From contig JAXGGA010001048.1 in the NCBI GenBank assembly GCA_038373865.1, forward strand, positions 93,501 through 157,500: a stretch of DNA of 64,000 nucleotides, written 5' to 3'. Positions 24,268 to 35,775 of the stretch are shown here, one piece after another. The notes under the pieces are model-generated. The model was given only the letters and a program-made list of their open reading frames with translations, ran no database searches and was not told the DNA's origin. The position numbers and the translations under genes were made by a program. This DNA is from Uloborus plumipes. Lineage: Eukaryota > Arthropoda > Arachnida > Araneae > Uloboridae. Positions within the stretch are counted from its first letter, which is position 1; the number at the start of each line of letters is the position of its first letter.

Positions 24268-24621
24268 CACTGTAAAAAACAGATGTTGTTTTAACAATTA
24301 AATACAGCTAATTTTATAGTAATTATACAGTAATAAACTGTAGAATTGCTAATTTTACAATAGTAGTCTCTAAAATTGCTCGTTTACAGAAATAAACGGT
24401 AAAATTGCTAGTTTCAGTTTATTATTGCATTTTAGAGTTTTAAACTGGAGCTTCTGCTGCCAGTACTATAATGTTGTTTTTACTGTATAATACAGCTAAT
24501 TTATGGTAATATTGCAAATTTTACAGTAATAAACTGTAAAATTGCTAGTTTGTACAGTTTTAAAATAAAACGTTTGCTGCCTGTATTATACTGTAAAAAC
24601 AACAGCTTATTTTTTACAGTG
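24268..24621. mobile_element. CACTG-ended MITE, copy 3
   Basis: Starts CACTGTAAAAAACAGATG and ends in the inverse (TTATTTTTTACAGTG), followed by TA. The interior has the same alternating TTTTACAGTAATAAACTGTAAAATTGC blocks and a GCTGCCAGTA block as copies 1 and 2, but in the opposite direction. It sits within intron 2 of the channel gene. Confidence 0.8.
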
Positions 24622-25065
24622 TATATACCAGGAGTTCGATGATTGATTTCAAGATTTAGTAGCACATACAAATGAATTAAATATTAAATGATTTGTTGTT
24701 TTTTCATGATATTAATGCAAATATTAAAGTTATCGATGCTGTTCACACAATTCTCTCAACTCACAATTACCCCAGTCAACCCTACTTAACTTCTAGATAA
24801 AGTTATTTGCTTTGAATCTCGATTATGGTTAATCCATGTGAATCAGATAAAAATAAGGTTAAAAATCCAGTCTCTGCATACTGCAACTGAGCTGTTCGGT
24901 ATTTGCTTGGAATTATGCATTAGCTCCAGCTATGCAGCTACCAATTCGTAGCTTCATGGGAGATATAGTGCTATAATAAGTGATGCAATCAGAATCTCCT
25001 AAATTTTCTGAAAGGATATTTTATATATTATCAAATTCAAAAATACTTTCACTATTTAATATTTA

Positions 25066-25452
25066 CACTAGCTGCCAGGGCAGCTAGATTAGCTTCCTGC
25101 GGCATGTTGATGCATAACGTCCCCCTTCTCTAACTTTTAACTCATTCTGAAGTTATATTATTTGATAGAATTTAATGTTCATTCGATTTCAAGACATACC
25201 ACGCACGTAGCCCGGCGTTGCACGGGCACTTCGTGCCCTGAAAGTAGTGAGAAAAAAATTTAAAGAAACTACTCCCCGCCAAGGCGGCTCGCTTACAGGC
25301 GCTTCACGCCTTTACTTTTTTCCTATATAAAAAAAAATCATTCGAATTATTGAGATGCTTCACGCCTTCAAGATGGTGAGGAAAGTTTCAGTAAGTTCAG
25401 CTCGCTCAAAGGAAAAAAGCAGACATAGATACTCAGTTTTTAATATAAGTAG
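25066..25452 (+). mobile_element. RTE-like LINE or derived SINE 3' end
   Basis: Contains CTAGCTGCCAGGGCAGCTAG, later GTAGCCCGGCGTTGCACGGG, and finishes with AGATACTCAGTTTTTAATAT followed by AAGTAGAT. Such GC-rich CCCGGCGTTGC blocks followed by a TATAAGTAGAT end are typical of RTE-group retroelement 3' ends in animals. Open frames are lost. Confidence 0.6.
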
Positions 25453-25810
25453 ATGGCTCTTCAACAAATAAATGTTTCAAAATATTACCAGTAGCTAGCG
25501 ATAAAAATTCTACGTAAGTGGCCCGCTTATGAGTTTCGTGTTTGATTTAGCTAAGCCTTCATTCCAAATTCTCATTATCATTGTTATTATACTGTTTCAT
25601 AGCAACGACGGTTTGCAAGAATGGATTTCATATTTAATCATTTATTAGGCTTAATCGCTTCAAACTTGACTACTTATTAATTGATATCTTCGCTAATTAA
25701 AATCGTATAATTATATCAATTGAAACTAATGAAGCCTGAAAAATTACCTATCTATCGGTACCTGGTTCGACTTTCAGGTCATTGGCGTTCAGGAGAAAGA
25801 AGCGTGACAT

Positions 25811-25879
25811 AGAAAGATAGTTAGAAAGATAGAAAGAAAGATAGTTAGAAAGATACTCAGTTTTTAATATAAGTAGATA
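25811..25879 (+). mobile_element. second RTE-like 3' terminus with GATA/AAAG repeats
   Basis: A short simple repeat (AGATAGTTAGAAAGATAGAA type) runs into AGATACTCAGTTTTTAATAT and AAGTAGAT, identical to the end of the fragment about 400 bp upstream. Two identical 3' termini in tandem suggest two insertions or a local duplication. Confidence 0.6.
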
Positions 25880-25958
25880 TTTACAATCCTAAAATTACGA
25901 CTGTTGCTTTACATTTTACGCATTGAATGTTGATCTAGTAAGCAAAAATCGAACTTAC

Positions 25959-26224
25959 GTATTATTATAGCAATTCCTCGCGTTATAGGTGCAATGAATG
26001 ATTAAATCTTCTTCTTGGTGTCCGAATTTTTGCAAACTGTCTTTCGTCACTGTAAGACTCATCCAAACATCACTCAAATCAACAGTTTTGCTTCGATACA
26101 AGAATTCATCGATGGATCTATAGCAGAATGCAGTGGGGTCTATATCATTGACATTAATGGTTCCGTTCAAAGGGATATTTTGAGTCATTTTTCTCAGTAT
26201 TTCAAATTGTTTATCGATATAGCT
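25959..26224 (-). CDS. DEG/ENaC channel exon 2
   Basis: A 266-nt exon between acceptor TTCTTTTTAG and donor AATAC|GTAAGT, in phase 0 from exon 1. It encodes the start of the extracellular domain: SYIDKQFEILRKMTQNIP, an NGT sequon, then DVWMSLTVTKDSLQKFGHQE, DLIIHCTYNARNCYNN. The FGHQ.EDLIIHCTYNARNC block corresponds to the family's ...F....DMI..C.F.G..C segment, and its two cysteines are the expected first extracellular pair. Confidence 0.9.
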
Positions 26225-27254
26225 CTAAAAAGAAGAGAGAAAAAATGGAAATATTGCAAAGAAGTTTAAGTTAAATGTTAATTAATGCTAATAATCAACT
26301 TCTCTGTCTATGTAAATTTTAATTCATAATTTTCACCAATTTGAAATAAATAAACATGAAATATCGTCACAAAATGTAAATATTGCGAATAAGTGATGTT
26401 ACGTTTCTACACAATTATTTGAAAAACTGCCTGTATAATCTAATGATTATATCCTAAATAGGAACTATAATGCTATATTGAAAGATGTTGTTGAAAAGAA
26501 GCTTGATGGTCTCCAAACGAAGAAAGGTTAAAAACAACAATCAAATGATAGGTTTAGCGGTGTATAGTCGTAATGCATAGGTAAACTTTTTACATATTCA
26601 AGGCATCTATAAGAATGAAATGTGTGAGTAACTCAAAACTTATGAAATAGCTAAAATCGAGAATATTAGCAAGGGTAAATGATTCTTAGTGAAAAACTCC
26701 CATTGTGCAATGGCGTTGGAGAACGTAGTGGGTTGTGTGACGTTTAAATCTAAAGCTTGTGAAGGGAATGCCTGTAATGTATTATGAACGTTAAACTACT
26801 GGTAATATGTTGTTACGGTTAAACAAGAAGTGCTTTCTAAAAATGTGGATCATTTTACTATTATTTCAGTAATTTTACACATAAATAAATATTTTAAAAG
26901 TTCGAACTATTTTTCCTATTCAAAATATTGATTTTTACATAAAAGTGACTGTAGATGTATCATATAGAATTCGACAAACAATTTATGAACAAGCAATTTC
27001 GAAGAAAGTTTCGCTTAACGTAACAAACTAGTAGCAGCAATAACAGTGTAAAAACAGCCCATAGAGCAATTAGAGTTGATCACAAGTGTTTCGGAGGCAA
27101 AAGGGGTCCACCTTGTTAATGCAAAATAATTAATAAGTAACTAAATAACTAAATAAATAAAATTTGAAAAAAAAAAAAAAGAAAGAGGACGAAGAAGATA
27201 CAGCTTATGAATGAAGAAACATGTGACGAAAGAGCAACCATTTCGTTTGTCATG

Positions 27255-27410
27255 AAAGGCCGCCGGGGGCCAAGACAGGCCCTTAGTAGTCCCCCAATGA
27301 AACTTATAAAATCTGCCCTACTCCGGGTTCCATCCCGGGCCCCCTCAATAGCTGGGCCCCTAGTTTCTGACTAGGTGACATGGCCTCACGTCGGCAATCT
27401 TTTCATGGCA
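27255..27410. repeat. GC-rich repeat-like patch, unassigned
   Basis: The segment CCGCCGGGGGCCAAGACAGG...GGGTTCCATCCCGGGCCCCC is far more GC-rich than its surroundings. A B-box-like GGTTCCATCC suggests a decayed SINE, but no A-box or clear boundary is visible. Confidence 0.35.
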
Positions 27411-28632
27411 CAAAGCTGGATTTTTATTTCGAATTAATTCAGCCGTAACTTTGCTTTGGGCCTATATTACGATTACTAGGTTGATTTATAAAAAAAAAAA
27501 ATGCTAAAATGCAAGAATTAATAACTTAGTTTATTTTTACGTCTGAGAATTTATTTTATATCCACAGCCATCATCGGAGAATACGGCGCATAGTGGTTCA
27601 AGGGTGGAAAAAATAGGGATTTCAAAGTTTGAACATAGAAAAATTTTAATGTCGTAATCACTTAGTCCTTGAGTTGTAGTAACATGCTCCATAAGATTTA
27701 TTAGGAAAAAAAATTGCATGTTACCGAAAATAAGTCTAGAATGTTGAACAATTACGTTTTTAATGAATTTTGGACGTGACCCTATACTGCAGTTTTCATT
27801 CATACGTTCAGTAATCCGAACTTAAATTTATAAAAATTTATTTCACATTGGTCTTTCACACATATAGGATGCATATTACACCAGAAATAATAATTAAAAT
27901 TAATAAAATTTTGAAATTATCTGAAGTGAAAAAAAAAAGTAATTGCGAAAAAATATTATGAAATATATTGAGGCATATACTTTTATCGGCGGCTTCTGGT
28001 GAGCTTAAAGTTATGTGAACAAATAGTTTGAACCTTCCTGTAACTAAAAAAAAAACATTTTAGCTGCGACCACCTGTGACTGTGGGCGCGGCAGATGTTT
28101 TTATTTGAATCTCACTATTTAGAAGCACCAATATAGTAAGCTAAAAAAAACTAAAAAATATCATTTTATGATATAAGGGGGACAAATTGATTTTTATCTA
28201 AGAGATTGGCCATCAAATTTGACGTATTTCAAAAAAAAAATCTGCACCTTAAAGCCAGACTAACGCAAGTCACATTTTCACTGTTTCTCAAGGAGCGCGA
28301 TCTACACTCAAGGGATTTTTTCCGCTTTTCCCCCGTTTCGAACCACTGTGCGGCGGTCCAGCCTCTCAGACCGGACCTCGGTATTCGTTGTATAGTACAT
28401 TTCTGTAGCCACACCAAACGGCAAACTTTACAAAGAGGATATATCCCTGCCAAGTATTCTGGAATATCGCAAAAAGAAATAGCGACCTTTTCAAGGCCCT
28501 GGCTGCGAGACTAAGTTGATAATAAGTAGCCTTCTCCACCTCCCCTCGGGCGGTGTTGAGTCAAATCCAGCTTACGTTTTCCAGTTCGGAAGAATAGTAG
28601 CGCTCAGGAAGTTTACATCGAATATTTAATAC

Positions 28633-31147
28633 CAGTGGCGGCTCGTGCCTTAATTTAGTGGGTGGGCCCGAAATTATATCTTTCCCCAATAATGCTTACA
28701 CAGATAAAATGAAGGAAACAACAGTTAGTAAACTAATGCTGAGCGACTTAAAATAATATTTAATTTTATTAATACAAATTTGCATTGCACAATTATCTCA
28801 CATTTGATTTGATACATAAGTTTTATATTTTAAATGTTACACCAGCCTTTAGCGATCAATGTAATACTAGTAACAATGTTTTCCACAGACGACCGACTTT
28901 CTATAGATCACTAATGTTTCTCTCATAATTTGTCCATTTTCGGACAGGGAAAATATTCATTCCATCAAAAGTGTCACGCCTCAAGGCGGCGCACCTCCTC
29001 AAACATTACGGGACTACACTCAAAAAGAAAAAGAAAATTTCTGCCTAAAAACACCCCCTCTCTCCCCCTAAAAATTTCGACAATCTGCACCATGACTTTC
29101 TGAAAGCCTCCATCAAATTAAGGAACTCATAAGGTAAATGACTAGATCTGGCCATGCTTACATTTTTTTTTTTTAAATTTGGATACAAATGTTACAATTT
29201 TAGTTCATGAAAAAACAAATCCTAACGGTGTTAGAACTCTAATATGTCACTTTTATAGCTTTGATATTTTCATTAACTTTCAATTTTAATGCATGTATAT
29301 GTTTTTAAATAAATTAGAATACACTGGGGTTTGACCAGTTATGGTCCCACTCGCTTACCTATGGTCCTACTCAAACTAGTAATGAGATGAATCGAATTAT
29401 TTTCAGGAAATACACAAAGAGTACATAACAATATTAAAACACTTATTTTTCTTACAATATAATCAAAATTAAAGGATCTTGACTACCGGTTCGAATAACA
29501 TTAAAATTAAAACACGGATAACTGACTAATTTAGTTATATTTATCAGAAATATTTGCTTAACTGGTAATAATTTTTTCGGATACATGAGTTGACTGACAG
29601 TCATGGTAACGTGTTATATGTTAGAAATAAAAAATTTCACAGAACGCCTAGTTTTTCAGAACCATTAGGTACCGTTATTAAACTTTGATATAAATTATTA
29701 ATTTAACTAGATTGCTTTTAAACAATACATAATATTTCATGTATTATAAACCTTCAGGAAAATCTATTGCAAAAAATAGTTTTTAAATGTTGCGAAATTT
29801 TATGCCCACGCGTTTTTTGAACTATGAAGCAATTTTTAAAGTAATAATAATTTACAAAATAAATGTATTCATTTATACATTTTAAGCTGAATGTAGTTTT
29901 TATATACAGTAGACTTTGATCCACTCAATATTTTTATGAACGTTCAATGTTATAAGTTTTGTTTTTTTCTGGTTACTGCTTTAATGTATTTGTAGTAGAA
30001 GGTTACGTGTCATAAGATATAAGAAAAAATGCGCAGTAGCAAACTTTTTATTCAACATCTAAGTGTTTTTTCGGACATTAAAATCCCTTTGAGTGTGATA
30101 ATATTAGTTGTAGGGATGATCATCAAAGAGAGGTGGGGGGGGGGGCAGACTACTTTATTGATATTTTAGGGGGCGGTGGTTGTCCTCTCTTTTGTCCTGG
30201 ATATAAATACAGTCATGATTCGGCTAAATAAATGTAGCATTTGGAGCTTAAGAATACTTATCACTTCTCCAAGCATTCATAATGTCACACCCGGCAGGAT
30301 GACAAATTCCTAGAGTTCATACAATACTTACAAACTTTTTAATATATTAACAGACCACTGCGACAAATGAGATTAAATTCAAACTAACACCAAGAAAATA
30401 GCAAACGCTCTACAAGTCAAAAATAAAGTCTTCATACAAAAATTTTGAGAATAATAAGAATCTCAAACGCAAATTAATAAATAAAATATGCATGCATTGT
30501 ATTATAAATAGGTGAGGGGGGGGTAATGAAACTGGCAATCTCTATGCCTGTTAGTAATAGGTGTTGAAAATTAAAAAAGAAAGACTAAAAAAAGAAGACG
30601 TGTTATAAAAATCAATAGAAAAAAACCGAGGAGCGCGGAATGAAAAGCAAGTTTTCTCCCTAAAACACAGGGGCCAGACATTCCCTGCTTCTCTGTAACC
30701 TGTGAGGGACATTTCCCTCTCCACCGCTTTGGTTAGGGACAAAGGGAAATTTTGGGCCAGATGAAAAGTGCCCACTTGTGGATTGTTACAATGGGGTGTC
30801 ATCTCTCACTGCTCTTTTTTCTCCAGCCATTGCGATTGGCTAAAATCGGGGGCTTGGCGAGGGCCGTTTTGATCTCGGCCCCTGAATTCGTTTTGAAAGC
30901 CGTGCGAATGCGAAGCGCTTAAGTGCGAAGCGCTAAAATTGATGGGTTTTGAAAACTTTTTTGTGCTGTATTAGCGATGTGGAGGGGGAGGGGGAGCTGA
31001 AGGCTTAAAATATATTTTATGTCCTATGTTTTGTTTTTTTTTTTTTTTGGTTGAAATACAAAACGATATGTTTTGTTAGGCATTTTTTTTCTTCCAATTT
31101 TCTGGGTGGGCCCGGCCCACCCGGCCCATAGTGAGGAGCCGCCCCTG
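28633..31147. mobile_element. hAT transposon, 2.5 kb, non-coding
   Basis: The element starts CAGTGGCGGCTCGTGC and ends GAGGAGCCGCCCCTG, with imperfect TIRs (CAGNGGCGGCTC). It is flanked on both sides by an exact 8-bp duplication TTTAATAC (28625-28632 and 31148-31155), diagnostic of hAT. No transposase frame is recognisable over its 2515 bp, so it is non-autonomous or badly decayed. It sits in intron 1 of the channel gene. The intact duplication implies that it is not very old. Confidence 0.9.
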
Positions 31148-32132
31148 TTTAATACAAACGCTGGTTTTAGTTTTATAGAAGCAATCGTAGCGTCGCTCTT
31201 CTTTCTTTTTTTTTTAAGCACGAAATCCATGGATCGACGTCATATTTCAGTTACAAAAGTACGACTGTTAAATTTCATATTTTCAGTATCCTGATGTCTT
31301 TATACTTGCATGCCAAAGGGCGACTTGCAAAAGGGCGCAAAGGGGTGATTTTTGTCCCAGTACACGTGTCTGCATTTTCTTGCTAATTTCTGTTAAACTA
31401 TATCTTTATCTTTTAGTGTGAAGGTATTTATTCATTTAATGTGTTAGAGATTTTGTTTTCTTTCAGTGTACATTTGCTGAATTTTAAACCAGAGTTTGTT
31501 ACGGCTAAGCGTTGCTAATATCAAAGTCGAAATGAAAATTGAATAATAAATAATATGGATAATAAAAGCCTATTGTTGCTATTTTGTGAACAAATATTTT
31601 TGGCAGATTAAAATACATTGAACTCATTTTGAAAACCTCTAGATCATCTAACTTTGTATAACCTTTATGCATTCTTCAGCAATATTGAGAGCTACTATTT
31701 ACTAACGATATCACTGAAATATTTTTAACTACCAGTGAGGAGATGTACTCAGCTTCTTCCTGTTTTTTTTTTTTTTTTTTGCTTTCAGATTTATTAGGGC
31801 GAGGCTGACGAGCCTGAATTTGAGCAAAACTGTGGTCTCTGATTACTGTAGTACACTGTTCGGTATTTTCTTGCTACTAATAATGTCTCCAGAAAAATTC
31901 AAAGACCATGGCTCAATAAAACTAGCATTCTTTTTTGTGTCTTAAGAGGTTCAACACAGGTAAAGGAAAGAATGATATCTGTTATAACCAATTATCCTCT
32001 GTTCTCAACTTCTCCTGTCCTCCAACTGACTGTGATTTAACTACACTGTAACAAAAAAAAAAAAAAAACTGCAGTACTAATTGAAAATCTCAAGGAAACT
32101 ATAATTCCGCAAACTTTTTCAGTAAAAATACA

Positions 32133-32160
32133 TCTTCTTAAGTAGCATTACTTAAGAAGA
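32133..32160. repeat. 12-bp perfect hairpin
   Basis: TCTTCTTAAGTA, a 4-nt loop GCAT, and TACTTAAGAAGA. It lies in an intron 41 bp from a mariner MITE; no function assigned. Confidence 0.8.
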
Positions 32161-32200
32161 AGCTGTATCATTACTATACTGCAGAAAAACTGTAGTACTA

Positions 32201-32771
32201 CAGGGTGCGGCAGCATAACTTCCTTTTTTCAACACTCAATAAAAACTATTGTAGGCATCGGAAAATATTTATTTATTTTTTTATAATGTAGGTACATGTC
32301 TAAGGTTTTTATTTACATTGTTTTGAAGATCAAATCTGATAGGTGACGTCTCCCATTCTCTATACATTGCGTAAACCGATTTCTGGCGTTTGTCGTGACT
32401 CTTGTTAGCATAGCAGGTGTTATGTTGGCAATTTCTTCTTGGATGTTGGTTTTCAAATCTTGTAGGGTTCTTGGACGTTTCACATAAACACGGGATTTCA
32501 AAAAACCCCATAGAAAAAAGGGAGCCAACGGGGCTAAATTAAAGCGATTCCGAAATGCACGCTGTGTTGCAATAACCGAACATCCGCTTGAAAAGTAGGC
32601 CTAAACGGCAAAGGCACGCTCCTCACTATTCCAACACATGATGGCGACTGAACCGTGTCTGGACAAAACTTTACAGTACCCCCTCTTTAACGAGACCACT
32701 AGCGCTCCGCTATGACATCAACTAACTGAATGGCGCGCATTTAAAAAAGGAAGTTATGCTGCCGCACCTTG
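32201..32771 (-). mobile_element. deleted mariner-like element
   Basis: A 571-bp element with TIRs CAGGGTGCGGCAGCATAACT and its inverse at the other end, flanked by TA. The interior keeps the last part of a Tc1/mariner transposase on the minus strand and has lost the rest, so it depends on a helper. It lies in intron 1 of the channel gene. Confidence 0.85.
32313..32528 (-). pseudogene. mariner transposase C-terminal fragment
   Basis: The frame reads APFFLWGFLKSRVYVKRPRT, then LQDLKTNIQEEIANI and ending RHLSDLIFKTM. APxxFFLWGxxKxxVY is the conserved block after the second catalytic aspartate of mariner-type DDD transposases, and the rest matches the terminal helix region. The catalytic core is absent. 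A second overlapping minus frame (32281-32511) is a shadow. Confidence 0.8.
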
Positions 32772-32968
32772 TACTAGAAAAACTTTAGAAAACTGATTCC
32801 ATACACCTTTCTAGTAAAAATGTATGTGGCTTACGTTAACCTGGCTTTGAGGTGAAGAAATTACGAATGAATATTTCTAATTATTTAAAGACATTTGACA
32901 ATGTTTTGTGCTATACCAGACAATAGTAAGGATAGAATAGGAGAGAGACAGAAACGACAATGACTTAC

Positions 32969-33247
32969 CTTTTTAAACACGTTGAGATTGCACACAGTTA
33001 TCGATGGAAAAGCTATTTCGTCTGCATGAATTTCTTCCGTTATAGTCATCCGTGGATAACTGAGGAATGTATTGATTAAAAACGAGCAATGGAAGGTGCA
33101 TCCAACCAAGGCGAAGAAGAACACCGTCACCCAAAATACTCTTGTATACACGGAGCGGGCAGTGGCGGCCCTTCGCAGACCATGGGCTGAACTCTGCACA
33201 GCGAATCTTCGACAGAGTGTGCAAAAGGAGTTGCTGCTTTCTGGCAT
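32969..33247 (-). CDS. DEG/ENaC channel exon 1 (N-terminus and TM1)
   Basis: Encodes MPESSNSFCTLCRRFAVQSS, then AHGLRRAATARSVYTRVFW, the hydrophobic TM1 helix (VTVFFFALVGCTFHC...), and SYPRMTITEEIHADEIAFPS ITVCNLNVFKK. Key family marks are the His-Gly gating pair about 20 residues before TM1 and the FPxxTxCNLN motif after it. The donor AAG|GTAAGT is in phase 0. The start is uncertain: Met at 33247 is chosen because upstream residues are unusual for the family. An in-frame Met at 33295 would add 16 residues, and an untranslated or coding upstream exon is possible. Confidence 0.9.
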
Positions 33248-33585
33248 GGTTGCTAGCTGGAGAGAGTTCTGGTAGCTGTCTCTGTTAAATGACATTATTA
33301 CCAGTCCAATGAAGATGTAGCATCTAAAAATGGGCACGGAAGAAAGAAAGAATAGAATTTGAAGCAGATGTCACGCATAGGAACATTCGCTGAATTCTTA
33401 ATGCAATCTCAACTTCAATTTTTCATTCAACTAGCTGCCAGAAAAAGCGTAGCACTAGGAGGTTTTCTGGTCAACATGAACTGGAAAGTTGAAGTTGCGG
33501 TTGAATTAGGAGTTGAGTTGGACTAGTTTTCCTGTGTGTGGTACCCACATAAGACATTTGGTGATAGGTTGCATGACTTTAAGTG

Positions 33586-34048
33586 CAGTAGAACCTCGTT
33601 TATCTGCATTTACGTATCATTAGGATTGAGTTTGAAGATTTGCTTTTCTTTTTAGTTTTATGTTCACATGGAGAATAATTATTGAGTCATAATAGAAAGA
33701 ACGTAATTATAAGTACTCCACATACTCGTTCTTTCTGCTATCTGCTGACGATGAAGCATTTCCATGCCCGTGCTTCAACCAAACGCCACTCATATTTGAA
33801 TCATAAGACATTGAACCAATTTTTTGTTGAGAGATGATGTGAAAATTTAATTATAAATTTTTTAACGTCCTGTAAACAACTTTGCGTAAGTTTGCTGCAA
33901 AACGCAGTGTTTGTTCTGCTAAATGGTTTACCTATTTACCTATTTGAGAATTTTGTTTGCTATGTATTCATATAACTCAGATTATTTGGATTTTTGATTA
34001 TCTGGATCACGTTTTTTCCTAGTTAGTCAAATAAACGAGGTTGAACTG
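33586..34048. mobile_element. pogo-like MITE
   Basis: Left end CAGTAGAACCTCGTTTATCT and right end AAATAAACGAGGTTGAACTG form an imperfect inverted repeat of the CAGTNGAACCTCGTTTA kind seen in pogo/Tigger elements. The expected TA duplication has decayed (TG and GA instead). There is no open frame. Confidence 0.6.
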
Positions 34049-34190
34049 GAATGAAAATTCTACATCATTTCTGTCAAAGTCAAATAAATTTTAGCTAACA
34101 GAGTCAGTCATATGGGTAAAGCGGAAATAGGGTGAAATTGAACAATAATAGGATAAATGAAGAAACTAATTAACCTTTGTGCAGAAATTG

Positions 34191-34248
34191 GAGTTTAAAT
34201 CCAACGTTAATTTGGCACAAATACGCCATTAACGTTGGATTTAAACTC
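34191..34248. repeat. 21-bp perfect hairpin flanked by direct repeats
   Basis: The arms (34191-34211 and 34228-34248) start GAGTTTAAATCCAACGTTAA and are perfect complements with a 16-nt loop. AATAATAGGATAA occurs on each side (34143 and 34249), which could mark an insertion or a slippage event. Confidence 0.8.
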
Positions 34249-35483
34249 ATAATAATAGGATAACTTCTCCCAAGGGCGGATCAAGCTTATGGTTTTGAAG
34301 GAATAATTTTCGAAAGAAGGGTCAAAGTGCAAGTACGGGCGCAAATAGCTGATCTGGAGCGATGTTTTCAAATTAGAAGTCTCAAAAATGCAGTTTTAAG
34401 CTGCATTTATTCGCTTAAACCCCTCTTCCTCTTCAAACCAGCTTCTACATCATACCCCCAGTTTTCATCATTTATTCTTCTTGAATACGTATTCCATTTA
34501 AGTTATGACAGTTAAACAATGTTATATTTTCGTGATGCGGTACAACCGACGAGGAATAATTTCTGTTTCGCCAAGTCAGGTCAGCTTCTAAATTTGAATG
34601 GGAGCTCTTTTCGACATCCTCCAAAGGGATTCCCTTCCCCTTTTGAGACGAATGAAATTTATAAAATTTTAACACACATTTAAAACATTTTTCTTAAAGA
34701 ATATCTTACTTTTAGGAAAGAAAAATTAGATGCTCGCTTGAAAAGTTAAGGTTCTTCATGCAATCAATTAGCTTTTATGTAATAATTGAATGAACATTGA
34801 ACATCTCAAAAAGTAAATAACTTTTAACCAACATTTCTAATCTAAAATGGACAAGAAATAAACCAGATAGGGAAACTTTGAATTCTGTGCAAAAACTATG
34901 CAAATTAAATTTAATTTTTTATTAAAGTTAGAAACGGTATGAGAGCGTGTGCCAACCACACAAAATAAAAATCCCAAAAAAGTAATGCATTGAAATGAAA
35001 AATTTTACGATTTGTACGATTTTTATGATTTGTAATTAACATGTTCTTCTACGCATAAATTGTTTGTCCTCAAGTCCCCATCATCGAAATATAATCATAA
35101 CAAATCACCTTAAAGCAAAATTGAGCGGTTTCAGTGATGTTCAATTTCACAGACGATATTCAATTATATGCACACAATGAATTCGCTTGGTACCTTCAAT
35201 CTCTTGCCAACTCTTTAATGTGGCTCTTTAAAGAAATCGGTAGTCTTTATAACCTGATGTCTCACAAACGGGGCGACTTGAGTTGATAATTTTTCCGTCA
35301 AAACAGTTTCAATAAACTCTTTTGCTTGCTACCTTATTTTTAACCGACGAAAACACGGAGGTGGTTCTCTAGTCAACCGGTATATTTTTTTTAAATGTAT
35401 GACCACGCATAACTTTTTACTGAATAGTCCGATTTGGATAATTTTTTTTTTGTTTGAAAGGGTACACCTTCCTGGTGGTCCCA
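34249..35483. other. non-coding
   Basis: No gene recognised between the hairpin and the next repeat. Upstream promoter elements of the channel gene would be expected to lie beyond 33300, but none can be identified with confidence. Confidence 0.4.
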
Positions 35484-35742
35484 TGGTCCCATGATGCGGG
35501 GTTTGAGAACGGTAATTATGGAAAACAGTAAATTTCATGTAATTTCAACATTGAATAATGATTAAATTTTTAAAACTTAATTTTCGAAGACTTTCATCAA
35601 GCCAATCCAGTATTTTGTGTATCAATTCAACTCCAGGTGCGATAGCTGGAACTGCTAATATCCTTTCCGCGTTTTGTATTGAATATTCAAGGCTCATCTC
35701 AAGCCTTGTAATGTGGTCCCATGATGCGGGGTTTGAGAACGG
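35484..35742. repeat. 29-bp exact direct repeat pair
   Basis: A 29-bp sequence beginning TGGTCCCATGATGCGGGG occurs at 35484-35512 and again at 35714-35742, each followed by ACGG. The spacer of about 200 bp is unique. It may be a duplicated fragment of a retroelement. Confidence 0.75.
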
Positions 35743-35775
35743 AATCTTGAAGAAATTGAGGGAAATCTTCAGAAT

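Larger units (their letters stand above)
23274..25958 (-). other. intron 2 of the channel gene
   Basis: A 2.7-kb intron (GTAAGT...CAG). It contains a CACTG-ended MITE, RTE-like LINE 3' ends, and a (GAAGAAGAA) run near 23509-23524. No other coding sequence is seen. Confidence 0.8.
26225..32968 (-). other. intron 1 of the channel gene
   Basis: A 6.7-kb intron (AAG|GTAAGT...TTTTAG|AGC). It hosts a full-length hAT insertion (28633-31147) and a mariner MITE (32201-32771). GC-rich unassigned patches lie at 27255-27410 and 28240-28600. No other coding exon is recognised. Confidence 0.8.
22843..33295 (-). other. DEG/ENaC sodium channel gene (5' four coding exons)
   Basis: This gene encodes a subunit of a trimeric, amiloride-type sodium channel of the degenerin/ENaC/ASIC/pickpocket superfamily in the plasma membrane. 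Coding exons are 33247(or 33295)-32969, 26224-25959, 23273-23161 and 23006-22843. Every intron starts GT and ends AG. Phases join as 0, 2, 1, and exon 4 ends in phase 0, so one frame runs through about 274 residues (from the 33247 Met). It covers the cytosolic N-terminus with the His-Gly gate motif, helix TM1, and the proximal extracellular domain. Family members are usually about 450-650 residues, so roughly half is present. The distal extracellular cysteine-rich region, TM2 and the GxS filter were not found to the left and may lie outside. Ligand and tissue cannot be told from sequence. Confidence 0.85.

Noticed and set aside
26015..26269. 84-codon plus-strand frame
   Set aside because: Antisense to channel exon 2, which has proper splice sites and family motifs on the minus strand.
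28206..28514. 102-codon plus frame and minus shadow
   Set aside because: GC-rich, open on both strands, no domain; probably an unrecognised repeat inside intron 1.
33072..33275. 67-codon plus-strand frame
   Set aside because: Antisense to channel exon 1.
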